A DNA stretch of 64,000 nucleotides from Pseudomonadota bacterium (GCA_026399755.1 JAPLQI010000060.1:49348-113347); one strand, 5' to 3'; numbered from the stretch's first letter, positions 27,290-36,058 are shown. Notes: generated by a model not told the origin, from the letters alone. Translations and numbers: made by a program.

Positions 27290-28681
27290 ATGGCAGAAGT
27301 TAAACGGGAGCTTAAACGCTCGCTAAAAACCATCCACCTCTGGGGAATTGCGGTGGGCTTGGTGATTTCGGGTGAGTATTTTGGCTGGAGCTATGGTTGG
27401 GATAAGGCGGGGACGCTGGGCTTTATGATCACCTCCTTGGTGATTGCGACCATGTATACCACTTTTATTTTTAGCTACACCGAGCTGACCACCTCGATTC
27501 CCCATGCGGGCGGCCCTTTTGCCTATGCAAGGCGCGCCTTTGGCCCGACCGGGGGGTACATCGCTGGCATGGCCACCCTGATCGAATTTGTGTTTGCCCC
27601 GCCCGCCATTGCACTGGCGATTGGCGCTTATCTGGGGGTGCAGTTTCCTGGGCTAGATCCCAAGCACGCGGCGCTGGGGGCGTACCTCGTGTTTATGTTT
27701 TTGAATGTCATCGGCGTCACCATCGCAGCCACCTTTGAGCTTTGCGTCACTATTTTGGCGATTTTAGAATTGCTGGTGTTTATGGGCGTGGTGGCACCGG
27801 GCTTTTCTTGGGCCAATTTTACGGCGCATGGCTGGTCGGGGGCGGATCAATTCAGCAGCGCCTCCTATAGCGGTATGTTTGCTGCGATTCCATTTGCGAT
27901 CTGGTTTTTTCTGGCGATTGAAGGCGCGGCAATGGCGGCGGAAGAGGCAGAAGATCCACGCAAAACCATTCCTCGGGCCTATATCAGCGGGATACTTACC
28001 CTCGTGTTTCTCGCTATTGGCGTGATGGTCTTTGCCGGAGGCGTGGGTGATTGGCGGCAGCTATCTAATATCAATGAGCCTTTGCCTAAGGCGATGCAGA
28101 TGGTGGTGGGAGCAGATTCAGGCTGGTTGCATATGCTGGTGTGGATAGGTTTATTCGGGCTAATCGCTTCTTTTCACGGCATTATTATGGGCTACTCACG
28201 GCAGATCTACGCCCTAGGCCGTGCGGGCTATTTACCTAGCGTCTTGGCTAGCGTGAATCAGCGCTTTCAAACCCCGCACTGGGCGATTTTGGCAGGCGGC
28301 GTAGTGGGCGTGGCAGCCATTTATGCGGATTCGGTGATTCAGCTGCAAGGCATGTCGCTCACTGCGGCGATCATTACCATGTCGGTGTTTGGCGCGATCG
28401 TGATGTATATCACTTCAATGGCATCGCTGTTTAAATTACGCCGCAGCGAGCCTCAGTTAGACCGCCCATATTCAGTGCCTTTTTATCCTTTCTTCCCATT
28501 TATTGCGTTGGCCCTCGCCTTAGTTGCTCTCGTGGCGATGATCTACTTTAACCCAACCATTTTCGGCATTTTTATTGGCTTTATGCTCGGCGGCTACGCC
28601 TACTTTCTAGCCACCCGCCAAGCCAGAGAAGATGCACCGCATGATGAAATGCTGCAAACGGTGGGGGATGCCGTGAAGTAA
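27290..28681 (+). CDS. eat: Ethanolamine permease (APC superfamily)
   Basis: A 463-residue inner-membrane amino acid/polyamine/organocation transporter with about 12 membrane segments. It closely resembles the Eat ethanolamine permease family: KTIHLWGIAVGLVISGEYFGWSYGWDKAGTLGF at the N-terminus, FAYARRAFGPTGGYIAGMATLIEFVFAPPAIA, and FHGIIMGYSRQIYALGRAGYLP. It would import ethanolamine or a similar amino alcohol by proton symport. The ATG at 27290 has AAAGGAAA 5-12 bases upstream; the longer frame from 27254 lacks support. It heads the run of catabolic genes to 35.6 kb and is bracketed by the two A+C composites in direct orientation. Confidence 0.9.
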   Translation: MAEVKRELKRSLKTIHLWGIAVGLVISGEYFGWSYGWDKAGTLGFMITSLVIATMYTTFIFSYTELTTSIPHAGGPFAYARRAFGPTGGYIAGMATLIEFVFAPPAIALAIGAYLGVQFPGLDPKHAALGAYLVFMFLNVIGVTIAATFELCVTILAILELLVFMGVVAPGFSWANFTAHGWSGADQFSSASYSGMFAAIPFAIWFFLAIEGAAMAAEEAEDPRKTIPRAYISGILTLVFLAIGVMVFAGGVGDWRQLSNINEPLPKAMQMVVGADSGWLHMLVWIGLFGLIASFHGIIMGYSRQIYALGRAGYLPSVLASVNQRFQTPHWAILAGGVVGVAAIYADSVIQLQGMSLTAAIITMSVFGAIVMYITSMASLFKLRRSEPQLDRPYSVPFYPFFPFIALALALVALVAMIYFNPTIFGIFIGFMLGGYAYFLATRQAREDAPHDEMLQTVGDAVK

Positions 28682-28689
28682 GGCCAACA

Positions 28690-29037
28690 CTATAACCCAG
28701 ATCTTGAAACACGGAGGCCACGGAGTTTCACGGAGAAAAGCGTTTAGAACTGAGCTGTTTATTGGGTTTTGATCTATCTCAACCTCAGTAAAATTTATTC
28801 ATATCGCTACACCTAGTATGGGGCTTAAATCTCCCCTTGAAACACGCCGAAGCGAGGAACAAGCGGGCGGGGTTTCGGCGAGGATTGTTTGAGCGAGCTT
28901 GCGAGCGAGTTCCGCAGCCGCCGCTCGATTGTCCGCAGATGAGGGGCCTTCGTGTTTCGTGGGGTCGCCTTCTTTGGCTTCGTTTCTTGGCGAAGCAAGA
29001 AAGGAAGGCCCCGCGGTGGCTACCGCTCAGGGGATCA
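28690..29037. repeat. Composite repeat: family A left half plus truncated family C copy 2
   Basis: Same composite and orientation as 26718-27090, but truncated on the right within CGGTGGCTACCGCT, just before the AGGGGA ribosome site of the next gene. It fills the whole 358-base gap between the permease and the ligase gene. An open frame runs through it into the ligase gene and can mislead start-site prediction. Confidence 0.85.
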
Positions 29038-29039
29038 AT

Positions 29040-30422
29040 ATGCAAGCTCGTGAAGTGAAAACAATCGAAGATGCCATCGCCGTGGTTGAGGCCAGCGGGC
29101 TTTCGCATATCAAGGTGGGGATATCCGATATCGATGGCGTGATGCGGGGGAAATATGTTTCTAAAGAGAAGTTTTTTTCCATTCTAAAAGGCGGTTTAAG
29201 CTTCTGTAATGTGGTGCTGGGCTGGGATTCAAACGATCAGCTTTACGACAATGTGCAATACACCGGATGGCACACCGCTTACCCCGATGCTCAGGCGCAT
29301 ATTATTCCCGAAAGCTGCCGCGAATTGCCGCTGGAAATGGTCGATGGCAAGCCGATGTTGTTTTTCCTTGGTGAGTTTAGCGGCGATGCCGAGGCGATTT
29401 GCCCACGTCAGCTCTTAAGCCGCATCGTTAAAAAAGCGGCGGACATGGGCTATCTGGCTTATTCCGCACTGGAATACGAATTCTTTGTGTTTAAAGAAAC
29501 GCCTGAATCGGTTAGGGCTAAAAACTATCAGAATCTGACCCCATGGACGCCTGGCTATTTTGGTTATTCAATTTTGCGTAGCACGGTAAACGCCGATTTT
29601 TATCATCAACTGCTCAAACTCAGCGAAACCATGGATATGGGCATCGAAGGCCTGCATACCGAAACCGGCCCCGGCGTGCTGGAAGCTGCAATTGGCGTGG
29701 ATGAAGCCAGTAGCGCAGGGGATAAAGCTTTCCTGTTTAAAACTTTCTGTAAGGTGCTGGCGCAGCAAAATAATTTAATGGCGACGTTTATGGCCAAGTG
29801 GTCGCATGAATTGCCAGGGCAAAGCGGCCATATTCATTTATCTTTAAATGAGATAAATAGCGGTAAATCGGTGTTTTACGATCCTACCCAGCCGCACAAT
29901 ATGAGCAAAACTCAGCGACATTTCTTGGCGGGTGTGCAACGTTTACTGCCTGAATTTATGGCCATGTTTGCCCAAACGGTGAATAGCTATACCCGCTTAG
30001 TGCCGGGCTATTGGGCGCCACTCGATGCCACTTGGGGCTTAGAAAACCGCACCACCGCTTTGCGGCTTATTCCTGGATCGGCTAAATCACAACGTATCGA
30101 AGTGCGAATTGGCTCGGCCGATGCTAATCCATATCTGGCGCTGGCCGCAGCCTTAGGCGCTGGCCTGTATGGCATTGAGCATGAGTGGGAGCCGGAAGAA
30201 ATGGTGGTCGGCAATGCCTATACGCAAACCTTCCCCGACCGCTTACACCTACCCAATTCACTTGGAGAAGCCGCAAAGCGCCTCAAAACATCCGAGGCCG
30301 CCCGCGCCCTTTTTGGCTCACCCTTTGTAGAGCACTTCACAGCCACCCGCGAATGGGAAGAAAGAGAATTTCGCAAACATGTTACAGATTGGGAATTAAA
30401 ACGCTATTTTGAAATTATCTGA
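29040..30422 (+). CDS. Glutamine synthetase-like gamma-glutamyl amine ligase
   Basis: A 460-residue member of the GlnA/PuuA superfamily that ligates glutamate to an amine with ATP. It has the beta-grasp N-terminus (VGISDIDGVMRGKYVSKEKF) and catalytic domain with EYEFFVF metal ligands, GIEGLHTETGPGVLEAAI, the GHIHLSL ATP-site block and the NRTTALRLIPG...RIEVRIGSADANPYLALAA closing region. The adenylylation-site tail of true GlnA is absent, as in PuuA and IpuC. The permease beside it suggests ethanolamine or another amino alcohol as acceptor, giving a gamma-glutamyl-amide; putrescine is the main alternative. The ATG at 29040 has AGGGGA 6-11 bases upstream. The frame open to 28899 is repeat sequence. 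Confidence 0.85.
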   Translation: MQAREVKTIEDAIAVVEASGLSHIKVGISDIDGVMRGKYVSKEKFFSILKGGLSFCNVVLGWDSNDQLYDNVQYTGWHTAYPDAQAHIIPESCRELPLEMVDGKPMLFFLGEFSGDAEAICPRQLLSRIVKKAADMGYLAYSALEYEFFVFKETPESVRAKNYQNLTPWTPGYFGYSILRSTVNADFYHQLLKLSETMDMGIEGLHTETGPGVLEAAIGVDEASSAGDKAFLFKTFCKVLAQQNNLMATFMAKWSHELPGQSGHIHLSLNEINSGKSVFYDPTQPHNMSKTQRHFLAGVQRLLPEFMAMFAQTVNSYTRLVPGYWAPLDATWGLENRTTALRLIPGSAKSQRIEVRIGSADANPYLALAAALGAGLYGIEHEWEPEEMVVGNAYTQTFPDRLHLPNSLGEAAKRLKTSEAARALFGSPFVEHFTATREWEEREFRKHVTDWELKRYFEII

Positions 30423-30427
30423 TGTTG

Positions 30428-30692
30428 AAAAAAGATCTGTGGACACAGAGGGCAAGGAGAACACGGAGCACACGGAGAAAAACGAGTTAAAAACCGTGGA
30501 GTGTAGGGCGTACTCGAAGCTCTGCGTGCAACTCGAAGAGTTGTTTAGCGAAAGCGCAGGACGCCAGCTAGCTAAATCTTGAACCCTCGATGCCGCAGAG
30601 AACACAGAGTTTCACAGAGAAAATCTTATTTAGAAATTTTTTCTCTGTGTTCTTTGTGTGCTCAGCTTTCTCTGTGTCTACAGATCTTTTTA
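30428..30692. repeat. Family A repeat, copy 6 (two units with outer inverted arms)
   Basis: Outer arms AAAAAAGATCTGTGGACACAG (left) and CTCTGTGTCTACAGATCTTT (right) are inverted copies. Inside are a CACGGAG block, an unrelated stretch and a second A unit with its own hairpin. It fills the gap between the ligase and aldehyde dehydrogenase genes. Confidence 0.82.
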
Positions 30693-30726
30693 AAGACCTT
30701 TTTATTCCACCCTCCTAGGAGTAGCT

Positions 30727-32112
30727 ATGTCTGAACTGATTACGATTAGTCCTATCGATGGTAGCGAAGTGGCGCGGCGGGCTTATGCCGATGAGCACCA
30801 TATCGCGGCTACTTTACGCCGTGCCAAGATTGCCCAGCGGGATTGGCGGCAGGTTTCTCTGGTTGAGCGTGCGGCGGTGTTGAGCCGTGCGGTGGATGCT
30901 TTTTCCGCCAATAAGGATGCGATTGCCGAGGCCATTAGCCGCCAGATTGGTCGACCGATTCGCTATTCGCCCAATGAAGTGGTCGGCTTTGATACCCGGG
31001 CGCGGCATATGATGGCGATTGCACCGGAGGCTCTGGCCGATATCCGGCCAGCGCCGATTGATGGTTTTAACCGCTTTATCCGCCGTGAAGCGCTGGGCGT
31101 GGTGCTGGTGGTGGCGCCGTGGAATTACCCGCTGCTGACCGCGGTAAACGCGATTATTCCGGCGCTGATGGCGGGCAATACCGTGATCTTAAAACACTCA
31201 GCGCAAACCCCACTTTGCGCTGAGCAAATCCATACTGCCTTTGTGGCGGCAGGCTTGCCAGCTGGCGTGTTCCAGTATTTGCACACCGATCACACCAGCA
31301 CGCAAAAGTTGATTCAGGCGAAAGAAATCAAACATGTTTGCTTTACCGGCTCGGTGGCTGGCGGCATCGCCGTGGAACAGGCTGCAGCAGGGCGCTTTAT
31401 TGGGGTGGGCTTAGAGCTGGGCGGTAATGATGCGGCGCTGGTTCGTAGCGATGCCGATCTGGATCATGCAGTCGATACACTGGTGGATGGCGCGTTTTTT
31501 AACTCTGGGCAAAGCTGCTGCGGCACTCAGCGTATTTATGTGCACCAGTCTGTTTACCAAGAGTTTGTAGACCGTGCTCTTGCACTGACCGAGCAATATG
31601 TTTTGGGTAACCCGCTAGAAGCCGCCACCACCCTCGGCCCCGTGGTACGAGTCGCCGCTGCCAATACGGTGCGAGCGGTAGAGGCCGACGCACTAGCCAA
31701 AGGCGCAAGCCAAATCGTCGATACCCGTCGCTTTGTACTGGACGACGGCAAAGGCGCTTATCTGGCTCCGAGGATTTTTACCGGCGTGAACCACCAAATG
31801 CAGCTGATGGCCGACGAATGCTTCGGCCCTGTTGTGGGCATCATGCCGGTGAAAAATGACGAAGAAGCCATCCGCCTTATGAACGACAGCCCCTATGGCC
31901 TGACCTCCGCCGTATTCAGCCGCGACGAAAACGTGGCGTTGAGCCTTGGGGACCAGCTGGAATGTGGCACCTTCTTTATGAACCGCTGCGATTACCTAGA
32001 CCCAGCTCTGCCTTGGACCGGCATCAAACAAACCGGGCGGGGAGCGACTTTATCGGTGTTGGGTTACGACTACCTGACAAGGCCGAAATCGTTTCATTTG
32101 AAGCAGATGTAG
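30727..32112 (+). CDS. NAD(P)-dependent aldehyde dehydrogenase
   Basis: A 461-residue ALDH-superfamily enzyme that oxidises an aldehyde to a carboxylate in the cytoplasm. Active-site residues are N133 (APWNYPLL), the general base E230 (LELGGND) and the nucleophile C264 (NSGQSCCG). FTGSVAGG is the Rossmann loop. The family position is near succinate-semialdehyde and gamma-aminobutyraldehyde-type dehydrogenases, without a firm substrate. In this cluster it would oxidise the aldehyde produced by the neighbouring alcohol dehydrogenase. GTAGCT and CCTAGGAG precede the ATG, with AGGAG as the ribosome site. Confidence 0.9.
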   Translation: MSELITISPIDGSEVARRAYADEHHIAATLRRAKIAQRDWRQVSLVERAAVLSRAVDAFSANKDAIAEAISRQIGRPIRYSPNEVVGFDTRARHMMAIAPEALADIRPAPIDGFNRFIRREALGVVLVVAPWNYPLLTAVNAIIPALMAGNTVILKHSAQTPLCAEQIHTAFVAAGLPAGVFQYLHTDHTSTQKLIQAKEIKHVCFTGSVAGGIAVEQAAAGRFIGVGLELGGNDAALVRSDADLDHAVDTLVDGAFFNSGQSCCGTQRIYVHQSVYQEFVDRALALTEQYVLGNPLEAATTLGPVVRVAAANTVRAVEADALAKGASQIVDTRRFVLDDGKGAYLAPRIFTGVNHQMQLMADECFGPVVGIMPVKNDEEAIRLMNDSPYGLTSAVFSRDENVALSLGDQLECGTFFMNRCDYLDPALPWTGIKQTGRGATLSVLGYDYLTRPKSFHLKQM

Positions 32113-32130
32113 TGTCTGACGAGATTCAGC

Positions 32131-32192
32131 AAAACCCAAATCTTGAACCATGGAGGACACAGGACACACGGAGTTTCACGGAGGAAACCAGT
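32131..32192. repeat. Family A half repeat, copy 7
   Basis: AAAACCCAAATCTTGAACC followed by GGAGGACACAGGACACACGGAG units; the mirrored right arm is missing. It opens a 456-base gap before the alcohol dehydrogenase. Confidence 0.75.
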
Positions 32193-32204
32193 TAGATCTG
32201 TAGG

Positions 32205-32263
32205 TTGGGTTAGCGGATTTGTTCGCTGGTTTTAGGCGGACAAACTTGCGTAACCCAATATTT
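32205..32263. repeat. Imperfect hairpin with TTGGGTTA/TAACCCAA ends
   Basis: TTGGGTTAGCG on the left and CGTAACCCAA on the right flank an internal GCGGA..GGCGGAC region. This is a compact REP-like palindrome seen once in the window. Confidence 0.6.
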
Positions 32264-32290
32264 AAGCTGTCGCCATAAGGAGCTTGGTTT

Positions 32291-32363
32291 TATAGGGTGT
32301 ACAACGACGTAGTCGTTGCGCACCGAGAGCGGTGCGCAAGAAGAACGACTTGCACACCCTATA
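32291..32363. repeat. Cloverleaf-like nested palindrome
   Basis: The outer stem TATAGGGTGT / ACACCCTATA encloses two perfect inner stems: CAACGAC-gta-GTCGTTG and TTGCGCACCG-agag-CGGTGCGCAA, which share a few bases and so compete. No similar copy was found in the window. Confidence 0.7.
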
Positions 32364-32473
32364 AAAATCAGCTTTTTTGCTATGTATTAGTCATAAATTG
32401 ATGGGTATAACGCGATAAAGCGGCTAAGCCAAGCTACGAAAACGTCGTTTACGGTTAGCGTGCTTAAGTTGAT

Positions 32474-32535
32474 TGGATTGAGGTGAAACCTGCCAAATCT
32501 AATGTAAAAGCGGCGGCTTGCACCCGCCCTACGAT
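32474..32535. repeat. Degenerate family B repeat, copy 4
   Basis: GGTGAAACCTGCC on the left and GCGGCTTGCACCCGCCCTACGATGAT on the right. The element ends 34 bases before the alcohol dehydrogenase start and is preceded by a variant of the AAGTTGATAGGGTT-type flank (AAGTTGATTGGATT). Confidence 0.7.
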
Positions 32536-32568
32536 GATGGAAGCTGAAATCAACCACAGGATACTTAA

Positions 32569-33738
32569 ATGAATCTCGACCGCTACACCGTAAATTGGAA
32601 TTACCCCACCAATGTGAAATGTGGCGTGGGGCGGGTTAAGGATTTACCGCAGCTGGCGCGCTCTTTAGGGATTAAAAAACCACTGCTCATTACCGATCCG
32701 GGGCTGGCTGCTTTGCCGCCGGTGCAAAGCACTTTGGCCTTACTGGATAGCGCTGATTTACACGCTGGCCTGTTTCACCAGATTAAGGGCAACCCAACCG
32801 GGCAGAATGTGGCCGACGGGGTGGCGGCTTATCAGCAAGGTGGCTTTGATGGCGTGATTGCGCTGGGTGGCGGCTCGGCGCTGGATGCGGCCAAGGCGGT
32901 GGCGATGATGGTGGGGCAGAGTGGGCCGCTTTGGGATTATGTGGATGAAGGCGACAACTGGCTAAGGATTAAAACCGAAGGCATGGCGCCCTTGGTGGCG
33001 ATTCCTACCACAGCCGGTACGGGCTCTGAAGTGGGCCGGGCTTCGGTGATTACCCATGAAGCAGAGCATGCCAAAAAGATTATCTTTCATCCACGCATGC
33101 TGCCTGCGATTGTAATTCTGGATCCAGTACTCAGCACTGGCTTACCCGCTAAGCTAACCGCAGCGACGGGCATGGATGCACTCAGCCATAGTCTGGAAGC
33201 TTACTGCTCGCCGTTTTATCACCCCATGGCCTGCGGGATTGCCTTAGAAGGGATGCAACTGGTACGCGAATGGCTGCCGCGCGCCGTTGCAGATGGCGCT
33301 GATCTTGAGGCGCGGATGCAAATGCTGGTGGCGTCCAGCATGGGGGCAACGGCGTTTCAGCGCGGACTGGGGGCGATGCACGCGCTGGCCCATCCGCTGG
33401 GTGCGCGTTTCGATGCGCATCACGGCATGCTCAACGCCATTCTAATGCCCTATGTTTTAAAGGCGAATCAGGCCGCCATCGACGAGCGCATCACCGCCGC
33501 CGCTCGCTATCTAGGCCTGCCCAATCCTTCTTTTGCAGCATTCTTAGACTGGGTGCTACGCCTCAGAGAAGAGGTCGGTATTCCGCACACACTGAAAAGC
33601 ATAGGCATAGACGAATCCTGTCTGGAAACCATCGGCGCTGCGGCCGTTGCCGATGGCGCTCATGGTACTAACCCGATTCCTTTTACTGCTCAGCAATATC
33701 GCGGAATTTGCGCGGCGGCTTTGGATGGCTTGTTGTAG
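32569..33738 (+). CDS. Iron-containing (group III) alcohol dehydrogenase
   Basis: A 389-residue NAD(P)- and Fe-dependent alcohol dehydrogenase. The dinucleotide-binding GGGSALDAAKAVA motif is near residue 100, followed by PTTAGTGSEVGRASVI. Metal ligands lie in MDALSHSLEAYCSPFYHP and ALAHPLGARFDAHHGMLNA, with the spaced histidines of the family. In this cluster it would oxidise the hydroxyl of a gamma-glutamylated amino alcohol to an aldehyde for the neighbouring aldehyde dehydrogenase; this role is inferred from context. ATACTTAA precedes the ATG and the ribosome site is weak (CAGGA about 9 bases upstream). Confidence 0.9.
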   Translation: MNLDRYTVNWNYPTNVKCGVGRVKDLPQLARSLGIKKPLLITDPGLAALPPVQSTLALLDSADLHAGLFHQIKGNPTGQNVADGVAAYQQGGFDGVIALGGGSALDAAKAVAMMVGQSGPLWDYVDEGDNWLRIKTEGMAPLVAIPTTAGTGSEVGRASVITHEAEHAKKIIFHPRMLPAIVILDPVLSTGLPAKLTAATGMDALSHSLEAYCSPFYHPMACGIALEGMQLVREWLPRAVADGADLEARMQMLVASSMGATAFQRGLGAMHALAHPLGARFDAHHGMLNAILMPYVLKANQAAIDERITAAARYLGLPNPSFAAFLDWVLRLREEVGIPHTLKSIGIDESCLETIGAAAVADGAHGTNPIPFTAQQYRGICAAALDGLL

Positions 33739-33766
33739 GGGGCGTATGGCGGGTGTCGCTCCATAC

Positions 33767-34126
33767 GCGCTAAGCAAAATAAAAAAGATCTTTTTAGTGC
33801 CTTCGGCACATTTATTTAGGTGCGGGCGTCCCGCTGGACCTTCCTTTCTTGCGTGGCCAAGAAACGAAGCCAAAGAAGGCCACCCCACGAAACACGAAGG
33901 CCCCTGCGCTGCGGACAATCGAGTCGGCGGCGGGTGGGATTGGCTCGCTGCCTCGCTCCCTGGCCGAAACCCCGCCCCGCTTGTTCCTCGCTCCGGCGTG
34001 TTTCAAGGGGACTTTTAAGCCCCGTGCAAAGAGTATGGCTATTACATTTATCTTTGTTTGCTAATACAAAATCAACGTGCCGAAGGCACTACTCAAAAGG
34101 TCTTTTTGATTTTGTTTGGCTAACGG
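33767..34126. repeat. Family C element, copy 3
   Basis: It starts with GCGCTAAGCAAA, continues with AAAAAAGATCTTTTT and GTGCCTTCGGCAC hairpins and the conserved CCTTCCTTTCTTG...AAGAAACGAAGCCAAAGAAGG core, then CTTGTTCCTCGCTCCGGCG. An extra copy of the hairpin end, reversed, follows at 34070-34126, finishing in TTTGGCTAACG. It fills the gap before the M81 gene and is flanked on the left by GCGTATGG...CCATACGC. Confidence 0.85.
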
Positions 34127-34159
34127 GCAAGCCCACGTATTTCCCCAACTGGAGCAGGT

Positions 34160-35617
34160 ATGCAGCGTATTGCGGTAGCGGGTATTCAGCATGAAACCAA
34201 TACCTTTTCCAGTATGCCCACCACGATGGCTCATTTTATTGAGGCCGATGCTTGGCCGGGGTTGACTCAGGGCGAGGCGGTTTTGGCGGCGGTGGCGGGG
34301 GCTAATTTGCCTTTGGCGGGGGCGATTGCTGCGCTGGAGGCTGCTCATTTACAAGCCTTGCCGCTGCTTTGGGCTTCGGCGAACCCCAGTGGGCGGGTTG
34401 AGGATGTGGCGTTTGAAGCGCTGTGGACGATGTTTGAGTCTGCTCTTTTAAAGGCAGGGCCCTTGGATGGCGTTTATTTAGATTTGCACGGCGCGTTGGT
34501 GACTGAGTGCTATGACGATGGCGATGGCGAATGGCTACGCCGTACTCGTGCATTATTGGGGGATCAAATTCCTATCGTTGCTTCCCTCGATTTTCATGCC
34601 AATGTCAGCCCCTTGATGGTGAATTCGGCCAGTGCCTTGGTCGGCTACCGCAGCTACCCGCATGTCGATATGGCCCAAACCGGTGCTAGAGCGATCGCTT
34701 TGTTGCAAGGCTTGCTGTCGGGTGAGCTGCTGCATTCTGCTTTTATACAACTGCCGTTTTTGATTTCCATGCCTTGGCAATGCTCATTAATTGAGCCGGT
34801 AGCCAAGTTAATGCGAGCCGCTGAGCAGGCAGAATCGGGCGATGTTGTTAGCGTGAGTTTTTTTCCCGGATTTCCCTTGGCGGATGTGGCCGATGGTGGG
34901 CCTAGCCTTTTGGCCTATGCCCAAAGTGCCCGTCTTGCAGAGGCCACCGTCCAGAGTTTGGCGCAAAAAGTGCTGGCGGCAGAGCCGGAATTTGCAGGCA
35001 GACTGTGGCTGGTGGATGAGGCGCTGAGCTACGCTAGGCAGTACGCAGGCGAAGGAAAAACCATTATTTTGGCGGACACCTGTGATAACGCAGGCGGAGG
35101 AGCAGGTAGTGATGCAGCGGGGATGATTAGCGATGGCTTGAAAATGGGTATGCCCGCCATGGTGGTCGGCATACTTTGCGATCCATCCACTGCGCAGGCG
35201 GCACATGCTGCGGGAGTAGGCGGCGTTTTATCGCGGGAGATTGGGCAAGGAAGAAAGGCTAAGGGGCAATGGCGGGTGATCAGTTTAGGCTCAGGGCAAT
35301 TTGCAGCTACTGGGCCTTTTTATGCGGGCTGCCAAATGGATTTAGGCCCCATGGCTTGCCTGCAATACCAAGGGCTAACCGTGTTAGTGAGTAGCCGTAA
35401 GCAGCAGGCGGCCGATCAAGCCATGTTCCGTCATTTAGGGATAGAGCCTAGCAAGGTAGAGGTGCTGGCCTTAAAAAGCAGCGTGCATTTCCGAGCCGAT
35501 TTTGGCGCAATTGCAGCAGAGATTTTGGTAGTAGAGGCCGATGGCGATCATGTGGCCGATCTAAGCCGCTTGCAATATAGAGTATGCAAACGCCGGCCTG
35601 CGAGTCGGGGGACGTGA
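34160..35617 (+). CDS. M81 family metallopeptidase (MlrC-like)
   Basis: A 485-residue zinc peptidase of the MlrC/M81 family. The N-terminal half has GIQHETNTF at 8-16, DLHGALV, SLDFHANVSP and GYRSYPHVDMAQTG, which carry the conserved metal-binding His/Asp. The C-terminal MlrC domain has DTCDNAGGGAGSDA. The founding member MlrC cleaves the linearised microcystin tetrapeptide at its Adda-isoglutamate bond. Here, at the end of a gamma-glutamyl-amide cluster, it is a candidate for hydrolysing a gamma-glutamyl product, in place of PuuD; this is inference. The ATG has GGAGCAGG just upstream. No signal peptide, so cytoplasmic. Confidence 0.85.
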   Translation: MQRIAVAGIQHETNTFSSMPTTMAHFIEADAWPGLTQGEAVLAAVAGANLPLAGAIAALEAAHLQALPLLWASANPSGRVEDVAFEALWTMFESALLKAGPLDGVYLDLHGALVTECYDDGDGEWLRRTRALLGDQIPIVASLDFHANVSPLMVNSASALVGYRSYPHVDMAQTGARAIALLQGLLSGELLHSAFIQLPFLISMPWQCSLIEPVAKLMRAAEQAESGDVVSVSFFPGFPLADVADGGPSLLAYAQSARLAEATVQSLAQKVLAAEPEFAGRLWLVDEALSYARQYAGEGKTIILADTCDNAGGGAGSDAAGMISDGLKMGMPAMVVGILCDPSTAQAAHAAGVGGVLSREIGQGRKAKGQWRVISLGSGQFAATGPFYAGCQMDLGPMACLQYQGLTVLVSSRKQQAADQAMFRHLGIEPSKVEVLALKSSVHFRADFGAIAAEILVVEADGDHVADLSRLQYRVCKRRPASRGT

Positions 35618-35621
35618 AAGC

Positions 35622-36047
35622 AAAAAATCTGTAGACACAGAGATTGGGGAGATCACAAAGCACAAAGAGAAACCCCTAAAATAGTTATCACTACCTTAGG
35701 AAGAAACCAAATATTGAAACAAGGAGGGCATGGAGAGTACGGTTTACACGGAGAAAACCTTGGGAAGTTTATTGGATCGTCTGGCATCAAATTAAGCCAA
35801 TGGCGTGCATTGCATCTTTTGTAGGGCGGGTGAAACCCGCGAGCAATGTTGAAAAGTACGCGGGTTGCACCCGCCATACGATGATTTAACGTTTGTCATT
35901 GTGCAGTAGCGGCATGACGTTTCGCTAAGTTGGTAGGATTGGGGTTTCACCCGCCCTATATGAATTGAACGACGTTTTAACTCGCTTTTAGGTTTTCTCC
36001 GTATTCTGCTTTTAAGCTCTGTGTTCTCTGTGTCTACAGCTCTTTTT
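35622..36047. repeat. Family A repeat, copy 8, split by a nested family B element
   Basis: The left arm AAAAAATCTGTAGACACAGA is at 35622-35642, and its inverse CTCTGTGTCTACAGCTCTTT is at 36026-36045. A second A block lies at 35698-35760. Between the arms sits a family B hairpin (35821-35880) and a B half (35941-35962). This is the whole 440-base gap between the M81 gene and the convergent secretion operon; no gene is present. Confidence 0.8.
35821..35880. repeat. Family B REP-like hairpin, copy 5
   Basis: GTAGGGCGGGTGAAACCCGCG on the left and CGCGGGTTGCACCCGCCATACG on the right, preceded by the AATGGCGTGCATTGCATCTTTT flank shared with 15183. Confidence 0.88.
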
Positions 36048-36058
36048 GACCTCCCCCA

